From Schistocerca nitens (Eukaryota; Arthropoda; Insecta; Orthoptera; Acrididae), in NCBI RefSeq assembly GCF_023898315.1, contig NC_064617.1, positions 616,705,000 to 616,768,999 of the forward strand: a stretch of 64,000 nucleotides of DNA, written 5' to 3'. This document shows positions 1 through 11,042 of the stretch, one piece after another. How positions within the stretch are numbered: position 1 is the stretch's first letter; every line of letters begins with the position of its first letter. The position numbers and the translations under genes are program-made. The notes beneath the pieces were generated by a model. It saw only the letters and a list, made by a program, of their open reading frames with translations. It searched no databases and was not told where the DNA came from.

Positions 1-49
1 GAAAATGTGAGGTAACCACTGTTACTCCTAAATTTCTGTGGAATTAAGT

Positions 50-53
<4 letters not shown>

Positions 54-90
<37 letters not shown>
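54..90 (+). repeat. (TG)n microsatellite of unit 1
   Basis: A pure 37-nt TG run. The same microsatellite sits at the same place in every unit, with lengths 37, 33, 33, 23, 33, 35, 39, 37, 55, 55, 15, 17, 15, 55, 53, 15 and 17 nt in units 1 to 17. It is the main source of unit length variation. Confidence 0.97.
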
Positions 91-93
<3 letters not shown>

Positions 94-828
94 AAAATCC
101 CAGAGGTTCAAGTTGGTAGTTTATATGTTGCAAGCGAAAAAAGCTTTTTAGTAAACTGAGGCACTAGCATTAGTTCCCTGTTCACTGTGACAAGGAAGCT
201 AGTATAAAAAGTAGTTTGTGGTTTTGTTTGCAAAGAAGTGCTCATGGGATGAAAGCACTGCTTGAGATTATTCTGAGATGATGGGGGGGATTGCTAAACA
301 TCTAGCATTTTAGTAAGGAGCTTGTCGGAGTATTTGTATAGTTGTAAGATTATTTATTATTTTATGAGAAATTTCTTTATTCATAGCACATGGGCCATCA
401 TAGTTGAAGCATAAAGATTGGCATGGTATGCGTAGGTCTGTAAAATGTCCTGACAGTGATGTTCATAGGGACTTGTTGTATACTTTGATTCTTCATCTGT
501 TTAACAGTAGACATAAGAAATGTATTAGTGGAGCAAGTAGCTGTGAAATTAGTAGTGTATGATTGATAGTATGGACGTGGCGCTTGAAGGAAGTGTTTGT
601 TTAGCTGTGGGTGTTTTCATAATTGCCATGTGAGGAGAAGCAATACTCGTGATAGGCGACGAGAGGTACAGAGAGAAACACATTTATTGCGAGTATTGTA
701 TATCAGCAGCTCTTGGGCGGGTATCAAGTAAGACGCAAAGTGAAACGAAAGAGGAAGTATGCATGAAAGTGGCCAAATATCGACAAGAGTTCGCACTGTT
801 AGGGTGAGGTGAATAAGCTAGTGCGGTG

Positions 829-840
829 CGAAAATTTTCG
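829..840. other. 12-bp palindrome CGAAAATTTTCG in the unit core
   Basis: A perfect palindrome in unit 1, conserved in every unit at the same internal position. Function unknown. Confidence 0.6.
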
Positions 841-1231
841 AAGAGAGAGGCGGTTTTAAAGAAAGCACAAGAGTCCTATGAATGCCCTCTTGTGTGTTTC
901 TCTTTCAGTGGCTATTTGGCATGTCTGCTTGCGCCATAGAAAGCTACTGTATGTGCCCCAGGCCCCCATCTAGCGGCCGGAGGTGCAAGCGGTGTTTACA
1001 TACAGTCTCGCCTGAGGCAATGGTCTCTCATTTCGGAACGCAAGAAGCACTGGTAGCGCACAAAAATAGCCGAGTGAGATCATTGCGGCCAAGTAAGGGT
1101 AGAAGTAGGTTCTTTGCAGAATGTCTGAGCTTAAGAAATTCTTCGATAAGTAAATCGCGAAATGTGAAGAATGTGTCGTATTCTCGTAGGGCGTGTTGAC
1201 GGTCTCGTGGCATAAGTAGCGAGCGGTGATA

Positions 1232-1241
1232 GCTTGCAAGC
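1232..1241. other. 10-bp palindrome GCTTGCAAGC in the unit core
   Basis: A perfect palindrome conserved in all units. Function unknown; at this length it could be chance. Confidence 0.45.
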
Positions 1242-1879
1242 AAGATCATACTTCACAGGATCATTTCTGTAGTATGTCTTCAACTCTCTCTAGTTCAACG
1301 CTGGAGTAGACGTAACCACGATGATGAGTGGTAGCACTCTCCCTGAGCGTGAGGCTTGCGATCAAGATTCATCGCATCTTGGTTGTAATCGATGATCGTT
1401 CACCACATTCTGAGGGATGTGGGAAGGGAATAGCGCTTTCCGAGTGGTGGTTTTATTATATAGATTAGAAGCATAAGTCATACTGTTGGTATCGGGACCC
1501 GCGTCGTTGCAGAAATGTCGCTACAGGTTGTGGAAAGACTTCGATTGCGACATGTCATGAAAGCCTCGTGGAAGTTTCTCGAGTGGCACGGGGACGAGCC
1601 ATTTGATTTGGCCTGCTCCAATTGCTAGGCTTGGATGACAACGACGTACTTTTGAGTTACAAGAATGAGTGAGCAACACAAGAAGAGTGCAATTGATGAC
1701 CATAAAAAGCTGACACACAACACAGTCTCGATAATCACCACTAATGCATGATGTACGAAACATTTAGGAGGAGCACGTTTGGCTAGCAAACATGAATTGA
1801 GTGATTTGCAAGGCAGTGTTATCTGCAAGAAGGAATGCATGAAATTCGCAAATGAATAAGACTGGTTCAAATACTATCG

Positions 1880-1898
1880 ACAGAAATTTTATTTCTGT
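1880..1898. other. Perfect hairpin ACAGAAAT-TTT-ATTTCTGT in the unit
   Basis: An 8-bp perfect stem with a 3-base loop; a G.T pair and a further C-G pair can extend it. It is present in every unit at the same internal position. A terminator or structural role is possible, but nothing nearby supports one. Confidence 0.6.
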
Positions 1899-2092
1899 TG
1901 TCAACTAGTATTAATTAGTTGTGTGGGAGCAGGGGGATATTTCCCTTGCACCATACATCTACATACACGTTGCGTGTGATGTGGCCTAGTTTTGCGTACA
2001 AAGAACTATCTAGTTGTCAGTTTTTTGAGTGAACGAATGTGGTGGGGAGGAGAGAGATAAGTGTTAGATGCAGAGCAGTGCGGGCAGTTGTG

Positions 2093-2156
2093 TGTCGGAC
2101 GTTGTATGTCGGACGGTGGGTCGCCGACAGGAATTATGCGTGCTGCCATCTGTCGG
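2093..2156. repeat. Cluster of TGTCGG motifs in the unit core
   Basis: Within 64 bp there are three direct TGTCGG copies (2093, 2107 and 2151; the first two extend to TGTCGGACG) and one inverted copy, CCGACA, at 2124-2129. The direct and inverted copies can pair as hairpins. The cluster is the same in all units. It could be a multi-site protein binding region, which is inference only. Confidence 0.5.
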
Positions 2157-2641
2157 CAGGTGAGGTAATGAAGCAGCTTGAATGGTGACAGAAATGATGA
2201 AAATAGTTATCTAAAGAGTAATAGCGACGACAGTTGGCAGACACTTATTTCAGCGTTGACAGTTAGTTTGGGGTGTGTGCTTGCATGACACTGGAAGTCT
2301 GTTGACGGTAGAGAAGTAGACAAGACGGCAAGAATTTTCGGCGTTCTCGCGGAGAAGTAATAGAGAAGCAGCCATAAGTATTGAAGTGAGGGCGTTGATC
2401 GGCACTCTGGTTTCCCTTCAAACCGAATAAATCTTTCGCCTTTTACTAAAGATTTCCGTGGAGGGGAACATTAAATGAGTCTAGAAGGTATTTTTTGTAG
2501 TGCTCCGCTATTGCTGAGCCACAATCACAAGTAAAACGTAATGTGAGTAGCAAGAGGTAGATTGTGTTGTGAGAATGAAGGGTGTGGATTAGCGGATCAC
2601 GTTTGGCCTGAAATGGCGTGCAGTGTGTTAGACGATTGTGT

Positions 2642-2671
2642 AGAGAGAGAGAGAGAGGGGGGTAGAGGGGG
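2642..2671. repeat. GA/G-rich tract of unit 1, length-variable between units
   Basis: A GA run followed by G-rich sequence. Units 1, 2, 5, 11, 12, 16 and 17 carry an extra GGTAGAGGGG-type segment that units 3, 4, 6-10 and 13-15 lack. The segment is bounded by GAGGGGG repeats, which would favour slippage deletion. Confidence 0.85.
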
Positions 2672-3687
2672 ACAGAGCTATTTATTGTCCTGCAAACTCT
2701 TGGTGAACCCTTTCCGTACCTCAGTTGTAGATGATTTGAGAATGTTTACTTGCACTGCAGTTGCACAACAGCATATAAGCTGATATTTGGAAGCGAATGA
2801 TGAATGATTGTCTTTGTAATAAATACTGGTATGTGATAAGTAGATTTTGTTTTGAAAGCCAAAATAATTTTTACCGCAGAAGTTTGTGATTTGTAGGTAT
2901 GATGTGAGTGAGATTTGGGCTGAAGATGGTGGTTAGTTGGGCAGGATGAGTATTTCAATTGTTTTCAATAGAGTGGATATTAGTGGCACTGGCTTGTTGC
3001 CATAATGTGGCATTGGTTCTTTGTTCATAACAGTGTACTCAGTTTTGTAGAAGATTTAGGTGAGAAAGAGACAGTTGTCGAATATGACATAGATAGCTAG
3101 AAATGAATTGAGTAGCAATTTCCTGCTAGGTGTAGTTTGGGTATGATGTGTCTCAGTGAGAGATAAATCTTGAAATTGAAGGGTTGTTCCTTGCTACAGT
3201 CTTGGAAACTATGTATCTGCTGTTGACTTCAATGTTTTCAAGATTACTTGTGTACAAAATTGGCCAGACTTTGCAGTTTCTTCTTCAATAAATCAGTGGA
3301 AGGTGGTGCAGATAATGGTAAAAATGTTCAGTGCCTCCTGTGAGTTGTTGATGCTGCTTGTCTTTTAAGTAAAATTGAAAGGGGCTCTTGATTGACCCAG
3401 CCATACACAGAGCTGGTGCATACTTGGCTTGAGAAGACTTTGGTCAGTAAATGATGAAATACCGACACAGTGGTCACAACAAAGCTCCTTTCCCTGCATT
3501 TTAGTTTCCCTCGGGTATAGAGTGACATGTTATTGGCAGAGGATGTGCAGATAATCACTTTGATCAGGCTGTTCGTTTTTTTAATGCTCTTTTACCAGAA
3601 TCCATTCATAGTGATTAGTGTGTTCTCTGTTGGAACACGATGAGAACATTGTGTGAAGTGCACAGAAGTAGCTATTTGAGTATGTAT

Positions 3688-3736
3688 GAAAATGTGAGGT
3701 AACCACTGTTACTCCTAAATTTCTGTGGAATTAAGT

Positions 3737-3776
<40 letters not shown>

Positions 3777-6700
3777 AAAATCCCAGAGGTTCAAGTTGGT
3801 AGTTTATATGTTGCAAGCGAAAAAAGCTTTTTAGTAAACTGAGGCACTAGCATTAGTTCCCTGTTCACTGTGACAAGGAAGCTAGTATAAAAAGTAGTTT
3901 GTGGTTTTGTTTGCAAAGAAGTGCTCATGGGATGAAAGCACTGCTTGAGATTATTCTGAGATGATGGGGGGGATTGCTAAACATCTAGCATTTTAGTAAG
4001 GAGCTTGTCGGAGTATTTGTATAGTTGTAAGATTATTTATTATTTTATGAGAAATTTCTTTATTCATAGCACATGGGCCATCATAGTTGAAGCATAAAGA
4101 TTGGCATGGTATGCGTAGGTCTGTAAAATGTCCTGACAGTGATGTTCATAGGGACTTGTTGTATACTTTGATTCTTCATCTGTTTAACAGTAGACATAAG
4201 AAATGTATTAGTGGAGCAAGTAGCTGTGAAATTAGTAGTGTATGATTGATAGTATGGACGTGGCGCTTGAAGGAAGTGTTTGTTTAGCTGTGGGTGTTTT
4301 CATAATTGCCATGTGAGGAGAAGCAATACTCGTGATAGGCGACGAGAGGTACAGAGAGAAACACATTTATTGCGAGTATTGTATATCAGCAGCTCTTGGG
4401 CGGGTATCAAGTAAGACGCAAAGTGAAACGAAAGAGGAAGTATGCATGAAAGTGGCCAAATATCGACAAGAGTTCGCACTGTTAGGGTGAGGTGAATAAG
4501 CTAGTGCGGTGCGAAAATTTTCGAAGAGAGAGGCGGTTTTAAAGAAAGCACAAGAGTCCTATGAATGCCCTCTTGTGTGTTTCTCTTTCAGTGGCTATTT
4601 GGCATGTCTGCTTGCGCCATAGAAAGCTACTGTATGTGCCCCAGGCCCCCATCTAGCGGCCGGAGGTGCAAGCGGTGTTTACATACAGTCTCGCCTGAGG
4701 CAATGGTCTCTCATTTCGGAACGCAAGAAGCACTGGTAGCGCACAAAAATAGCCGAGTGAGACTTTTGGGCCAAGTAAGGGTAGAAGTAGGTTCTTTGCA
4801 GAATGTCTGAGCTTAAGAAATTCTTCGATAAGTAAATCGCGAAATGTGAAGAATGTGTCGTATTCTCGTAGGGCGTGTTGACGGTCTCGTGGCATAAGTA
4901 GCGAGCGGTGATAGCTTGCAAGCAAGATCATACTTCACAGGATCATTTCTGTAGTATGTCTTCAACTCTCTCTAGTTCAACGCTGGAGTAGACGTAACCA
5001 CGATGATGAGTGGTAGCACTCTCCCTGAGCGTGAGGCTTGCGATCAAGATTCATCGCATCTTGGTTGTAATCGATGATCGTTCACCACATTCTGAGGGAT
5101 GTGGGAAGGGAATAGCGCTTTCCGAGTGGTGGTTTTATTATATAGATTAGAAGCATAAGTCATACTGTTGGTATCGGGACCCGCGTCGTTGCAGAAATGT
5201 CGCTACAGGTTGTGGAAAGACTTCGATTGCGACATGTCATGAAAGCCTCGTGGAAGTTTCTCGAGTGGCACGGGGACGAGCCATTTGATTTGGCCTGCTC
5301 CAATTGCTAGGCTTGGATGACAACGACGTACTTTTGAGTTACAAGAATGAGTGAGCAACACAAGAAGAGTGCAATTGATGACCATAAAAAGCTGACACAC
5401 AACACAGTCTCGATAATCACCACTAATGCATGATGTACGAAACATTTAGGAGGAGCACGTTTGGCTAGCAAACATGAATTGAGTGATTTGCAAGGCAGTG
5501 TTATCTGCAAGAAGGAATGCATGAAATTCGCAAATGAATAAGACTGGTTCAAATACTATCGACAGAAATTTTATTTCTGTTGTCAACTAGTATTAATTAG
5601 TTGTGTGGGAGCAGGGGGATATTTCCCTTGCACCATACATCTACATACACGTTGCGTGTGATGTGGCCTAGTTTTGCGTACAAAGAACTATCTAGTTGTC
5701 AGTTTTTTGAGTGAACGAATGTGGTGGGGAGGAGAGAGATAAGTGTTAGATGCAGAGCAGTGCGGGCAGTTGTGTGTCGGACGTTGTATGTCGGACGGTG
5801 GGTCGCCGACAGGAATTATGCGTGCTGCCATCTGTCGGCAGGTGAGGTAATGAAGCAGCTTGAATGGTGACAGAAATGATGAAAATAGTTATCTAAAGAG
5901 TAATAGCGACGACAGTTGGCAGACACTTATTTCAGCGTTGACAGTTAGTTTGGGGTGTGTGCTTGCATGACACTGGAAGTCTGTTGACGGTAGAGAAGTA
6001 GACAAGACGGCAAGAATTTTCGGCGTTCTCGCGGAGAAGTAATAGAGAAGCAGCCATAAGTATTGAAGTGAGGGCGTTGATCGGCACTCTGGTTTCCCTT
6101 CAAACCGAATAAATCTTTCGCCTTTTACTAAAGATTTCCGTGGAGGGGAACATTAAATGAGTCTAGAAGGTATTTTTTGTAGTGCTCCGCTATTGCTGAG
6201 CCACAATCACAAGTAAAACGTAATGTGAGTAGCAAGAGGTAGATTGTGTTGTGAAAATGAAGGGTGTGGATTAGCGGATCACGTTTGGCCTGAAATGGCG
6301 TGCAGTGTGTTAGACGATTGTGTAGAGAGAGAGAGAGAGAGGGGGGTAGAGGGGGACAGAGCTATTTATTGTCCTGCAAACTCTTGGTGAACCCTTTCCG
6401 TACCTCAGTTGTAGATGATTTGAGAATGTTTACTTGCACTGCAGTTGCACAACAGCATATAAGCTGATATTTGGAAGCGAATGATGAATGATTGTCTTTG
6501 TAATAAATACTGGTATGTGATAAGTAGATTTTGTTTTGAAAGCCAAAATAATTTTTACCGCAGAAGTTTGTGATTTGTAGGTATGATGTGAGTGAGATTT
6601 GGGCTGAAGATGGTGGTTAGTTGGGCAGGATGAGTATTTCAATTGTTTTCAATAGAGTGGATATTAGTGGCACTGGCTTGTTGCCATAATGTGGCATTGG

Positions 6701-7373
6701 TTCTTTGTTCATAACAGTGTACTCAGTTTTGTAGAAGATTTAGGTGAGAAAGAGACAGTTGTCGAATATGACATAGATAGCTAGAAATGAATTGAGTAGC
6801 AATTTCCTGCTAGGTGTAGTTTGGGTATGATGTGTCTCAGTGAGAGATAAATCTTGAAATTGAAGGGTTGTTCCTTGCTACAGTCTTGGAAACTATGTAT
6901 CTGCTGTTGACTTCAATGTTTTCAAGATTACTTGTGTACAAAATTGGCCAGACTTTGCAGTTTCTTCTTCAATAAATCAGTGGAAGGTGGTGCAGATAAT
7001 GGTAAAAATGTTCAGTGCCTCCTGTGAGTTGTTGATGCTGCTTGTCTTTTAAGTAAAATTGAAAGGGGCTCTTGATTGACCCAGCCATACACAGAGCTGG
7101 TGCATACTTGGCTTGAGAAGACTTTGGTCAGTAAATGATGAAATACCGACACAGTGGTCACAACAAAGCTCCTTTCCCTGCATTTTAGTTTCCCTCGGGT
7201 ATAGAGTGACATGTTATTGGCAGAGGATGTGCAGATAATCACTTTGATCAGGCTGTTCGTTTTTTTAATGCTCTTTTACCAGAATCCATTCATAGTGATT
7301 AGTGTGTTCTCTGTTGGAACACGATGAGAACATTGTGTGAAGTGCACAGAAGTAGCTATTTGAGTATGTATGA
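3688..7373 (+). repeat. Macrosatellite unit 2 (subtype I)
   Basis: This unit is 3,686 bp with a 33-nt TG tract at 3741-3773. It shares all the subtype I markers with unit 1. It carries a private cluster of changes at 4763-4770, where GACTTTTGGGCC replaces GATCATTGCGGCC of the other units. It also has GTGAAAATG instead of GTGAGAATG near 6251. The GA tract is followed by the longer G-rich form with GGTAGAGGGG. No gene is supported. Confidence 0.97.
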
Positions 7374-7420
7374 AAATGTGAGGTAACCACTGTTACTCCT
7401 AAATTTCTGTGGAATTAAGT

Positions 7421-7460
<40 letters not shown>

Positions 7461-10400
7461 AAAATCCCAGAGGTTCAAGTTGGTAGTTTATATGTTGCAA
7501 GCGAAAAAAGCTTTTTAGTAAACTGAGGCACTAGCATTAGTTCCCTGTTCACTGTGACAAGGAAGCTAGTATAAAAAGTAGTTTGTGGTTTTGTTTGCAA
7601 AGAAGTGCTCATGGGATGAAAGCACTGCTTGAGATTATTCTGAGATGATGGGGGGGATTGCTAAACATCTAGCATTTTAGTAAGGAGCTTGTCGGAGTAT
7701 TTGTATAGTTGTAAGATTATTTGTTATTTTATGAGAAATTTCTTTATTCATAGCACATGGGCCATCATAGTTGAAGCATAAAGATTGGCATGGTATGCGT
7801 AGGTCTGTAAAATGTCCTGACAGTGATGTTCATAGGGACTTGTTGTATACTTTGATTCTTCATCTGTTTAACAGTAGACATAAGAAATGTATTAGTGGAG
7901 CAAGTAGCTGTGAAATTAGTAGTGTATGATTGATAGTATGGACGTGGCGCTTGAAGGAAGTGTTTGTTTAGCTGTGGGTGTTTTCATAATTGCCATGTGA
8001 GGAGAAGCAATACTCGTGATAGGCGACGAGAGGTACAGAGAGAAACACATTTATTGCGAGTATTGTATATCAGCAGCTCTTGGGCGGGTATCAAGTAAGA
8101 CGCAAAGTGAAACGAAAGAGGAAGTATGCATGAAAGTGGCCAAATATCGACAAGAGTTCGCACTGTTAGGGTGAGGTGAATAAGCTAGTGCGGTGCGAAA
8201 ATTTTCGAAGAGAGAGGCGGTTTTAAAGAAAGCACAAGAGTCCTATGAATGCCCTCTTGTGTGTTTCTCTTTCAGTGGCTATTTGGCATGTCTGCTTGCG
8301 CCATAGAAAGCTACTGTATGTGCCCCAGGCCCCCATCTAGCGGCCGGAGGTGCAAGCGGTGTTTACATACAGTCTCGCCTGAGGCAATGGTCTCTCATTT
8401 CGGAACGCAAGAAGCACTGGTAGCGCACAAAAATAGCCGAGTGAGATCATTGCGGCCAAGTAAGGGTAGAAGTAGGTTCTTTGCAGAATGTCTGAGCTTA
8501 AGAAATTCTTCGATAAGTAAATCGCGAAATGTGAAGAATGTGTCGTATTCTCGTAGGGCGTGTTGACGGTCTCGTGGCATAAGTAGCGAGCGGTGATAGC
8601 TTGCAAGCAAGATCATACTTCACAGGATCATTTCTGTAGTATGTCTTCAACTCTCTCTAGTTCAACGCTGGAGTAGACGTAACCACGATGATGAGTGGTA
8701 GCACTCTCCCTGAGCGTGAGGCTTGCGATCAAGATTCATCGCATCTTGGTTGTAATCGATGATCGTTCACCACATTCTGAGGGATGTGGGAAGGGAATAG
8801 CGCTTTCCGAGTGGTGGTTTTATTATATAGATTAGAAGCATAAGTCATACTGTTGGTATCGGGACCCGCGTCGTTGCAGAAATGTCGCTACAGGTTGTGG
8901 AAAGACTTCGATTGCGACATGTCATGAAAGCCTCGTGGAAGTTTCTCGAGTGGCACGGGGACGAGCCATTTGATTTGGCCTGCTCCAAGTGCTAGGCTTG
9001 GATGACAACGACGTACTTTTGAGTTACAAGAATGAGTGAGCAACACAAGAAGAGTGCAATTGATGACCATAAAAAGCTGACACACAACACAGTCTCGATA
9101 ATCACCACTAATGCATGATGTACGAAACATTTAGGTGGAGCACGTTTGGCTAGCAAACATGAATTGAGTGATTTGCAAGGCAGTGTTATCTGCAAGAAGG
9201 AATGCATGAAATTCGCAAATGAATAAGACTGGTTCAAATACTATCGACAGAAATTTTATTTCTGTTGTCAACTAGTATTAATTAGTTGTGTGGGAGCAGG
9301 GGGATATTTCCCTTGCACCATACATCTACATACACGTTGCGTGTGATGTGGCCTAGTTTTGCGTACAAAGAACTATCTAGTTGTCAGTTTTTTGAGTGAA
9401 CGAGTGTGGTGGGGAGGAGAGAGATTAGTGTTAGATGCAGAGCAGTGCGGGCAGTTGTGTGTCGGACGTTGTATGTCGGACGGTGGGTCGCCGACAGGAA
9501 TTATGCGTGCTGCCATCTGTCGGCAGGTGAGGTAATGAAGCAGCTTGAATGGTGACAGAAATGATGAAAATAGTTATCTAAAGAGTAATAGCGACGACAG
9601 TTGGCAGACACTTATTTCAGCGTTGACAGTTAGTTTGGGGTGTGTGCTTGCATGACACTGGAAGTCTGTTGACGGTAGAGAAGTAGACAAGACGGCAAGA
9701 ATTTTCGGCGTTCTCGCGGAGAAGTAATAGAGAAGAAGCCATAAGTATTGAAGTGAGGGCGTTGATCGGCACTCTGGTTTCCCTTCAAACCGAATAAATC
9801 TTTCGCCTTTTACTAAAGATTTCCGTGGAGGGGAACATTAAATGAGTCTAGAAGGTATTTTTTGTAGTGCTCGGCTATTGCTGAGCCACAATCACAAGTA
9901 AAACGTAATGTGAGTAGCAAGAGGTAGATTGTGTTGTGAGAATGAAGGGCGTGGATTAGCGGATCACGTTTGGCCTGAAATGGCGTGCAGTGTGTTAGAC
10001 GATTGTGTAGAGAGAGAGAGAGGGGGACAGAGCTATTTATTGTCCTGCAAACTCTTGGTGAACCCTTTCCGTACCTCAGTTGTAGATGATTTGAGAATGT
10101 TTACTTGCACTGCAGTTGCACAACAGCATATAAGCTGATATTTGGAAGCGAATGATGAATGATTGTCTTTGTAATAAATACTGGTATGTGATAAGTAGAT
10201 TTTGTTTTGAAAGCCAAAATAATTTTTACCGCAGAAGTTTGTGATTTGTAGGTATGATGTGAGTGAGATTTGGGCTGAAGATGGTGGTTAGTTGGGCAGG
10301 ATGAGTATTTCAATTGTTTTCAATAGAGTGGATATTAGTGGCACTGGCTTGTTGCCATAATGTGGCATTGGTTCTTTGTTCATAACAGTGTACTCAGTTT

Positions 10401-11042
10401 TGTAGAAGATTTAGGTGAGAAAGAGACAGTTGTTGAATATGACATAGATAGCTAGAAATGAATTGAGTAGCAATTTCCTGCTAGGTGTAGTTTGGGTATG
10501 ATGTGTCTCAGTGAGAGATAAATCTTGAAATTGAAGGGTTGTTCCTTGCTACAGTCTTGGAAACTATGTATCTGCTGTTGACTCCAATGTTTTCAAGATT
10601 ACTTGTGTACAAAATTGGCCAGACTTTGCAGTTTCTTCTTCAATAAATCAGTGGAAGGTGGTGCAGATAATGGTAAAAATGTTCAGTGCCTCCTGTGAGT
10701 TGTTGATGCTGCTTGTCTTTTAAGTAAAATTGAAAGGGGCTCTTGATTGACCCAGCCATACACAGAGCTGGTGCATACTTGGCTTGAGAAGACTTTGGTC
10801 AGTAAATGATGAAATACCGACACAGTGGTCACAACAAAGCTCCTTTCCCTGCATTTTAGTTTCCCTCGGGTATAGAGTGACATGTTATTGGCAGAGGATG
10901 TGCAGATAATCACTTTGATCAGGCTGTTCGTTTTTTTAATGCTCTTTTACCAGAATCCATTCATAGTGATTAGTGTGTTCTCTGTTGGAACACGATGAGA
11001 ACATTGTGTGAAGTGCACAGAAGTAGCTATTTGAGTATGTAT
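7374..11042 (+). repeat. Macrosatellite unit 3 (transitional)
   Basis: This unit is 3,669 bp with a 33-nt TG tract at 7425-7457. It is a mosaic. It keeps AACATCTAGC and the GAAAGGGGC form (near 10733) seen in units 1-2, but has the later-type TTGTTAT, CCAAGTGC, GAGATTAGTG, GCTCGGC and TTGAATATG. Private changes include TTTAGGTGGAGC near 9130 and GAAGAAGCC near 9733. It has the short form of the GA tract. No gene is supported. Confidence 0.97.

Larger units (their letters stand above)
570..2660. other. CpG-rich core of the satellite unit (unit 1 positions)
   Basis: Counting directly, 1201-1620 has 24 CpG in 420 bp, while 2701-3300 has 4 CpG in 600 bp. The core is the part of each unit that keeps CpG; the rest is CpG-poor and T/G-rich. 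The same split recurs in every unit. It could reflect a composite origin, local protection from methylation, or a promoter-like region; no gene is visible in it. Confidence 0.6.
1..3687 (+). repeat. Macrosatellite unit 1 (reference copy, subtype I)
   Basis: This 3,687-bp unit serves as the reference for internal landmarks. It holds a 37-nt TG tract at 54-90, a CpG-rich core from about 570 to 2660, a TGTCGG motif cluster at 2093-2156 and a GA/G-rich tract at 2642-2671. With unit 2 it forms a subtype: TATTTATTAT where later units have TATTTGTTAT (near 351), CCAATTGCTAGG instead of CCAAGTGCTAGG (near 1618), GAACGAATGTGG instead of GAACGAGTGTGG (near 2032), GCTCCGC instead of GCTCGGC (near 2501), and GTCGAATATG instead of GTTGAATATG (near 3077). 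No gene is supported anywhere in the unit. Confidence 0.97.

Noticed and set aside
203-210. TATAAAAA as a possible TATA box
   Set aside because: It lies in A/T-rich sequence with no gene or transcript start evidence downstream.
882-1199. 105-codon open frame on the + strand, repeated in nearly every unit
   Set aside because: It has no recognisable domain and no codon or conservation evidence apart from the sameness of the units themselves. It is shortened in unit 2 by the private change cluster, and a frame of this size is expected by chance in a 3.67-kb unit read in six frames.
1315-1390. tRNA-like or ribozyme-like stretch around GTGGTAGCACTC with small inverted repeats
   Set aside because: The inverted repeats (TGCGAT/ATCGCA and CAAGAT/ATCTTG) are competing, not cloverleaf-forming. 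There is no GGTTC box and no CTGATGA...GAAA hammerhead core.
1625-1870. 81-codon minus-strand frame with a hydrophobic C-terminal half
   Set aside because: It recurs only because the satellite recurs, matches no family I know, and has no supporting signals.
1855-1890. GGTTCAAATAC, resembling a tRNA T-loop / B box
   Set aside because: The flanking bases do not form a T stem, and no A box, anticodon arm or acceptor stem can be placed around it.
892-2161. A 3' splice-like tract (TTTCTCTTTCAG ending at 908) and a 5' splice-like CAG/GTGAGG at 2160 that could bound a non-coding exon
   Set aside because: Such short matches are common by chance. Without RNA evidence or a partner exon I cannot support a transcript.
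2425-3295. AATAAA hexamers near 2426, 2818 and 3288 as polyadenylation signals
   Set aside because: They are frequent in A/T-rich DNA and no transcript is supported.
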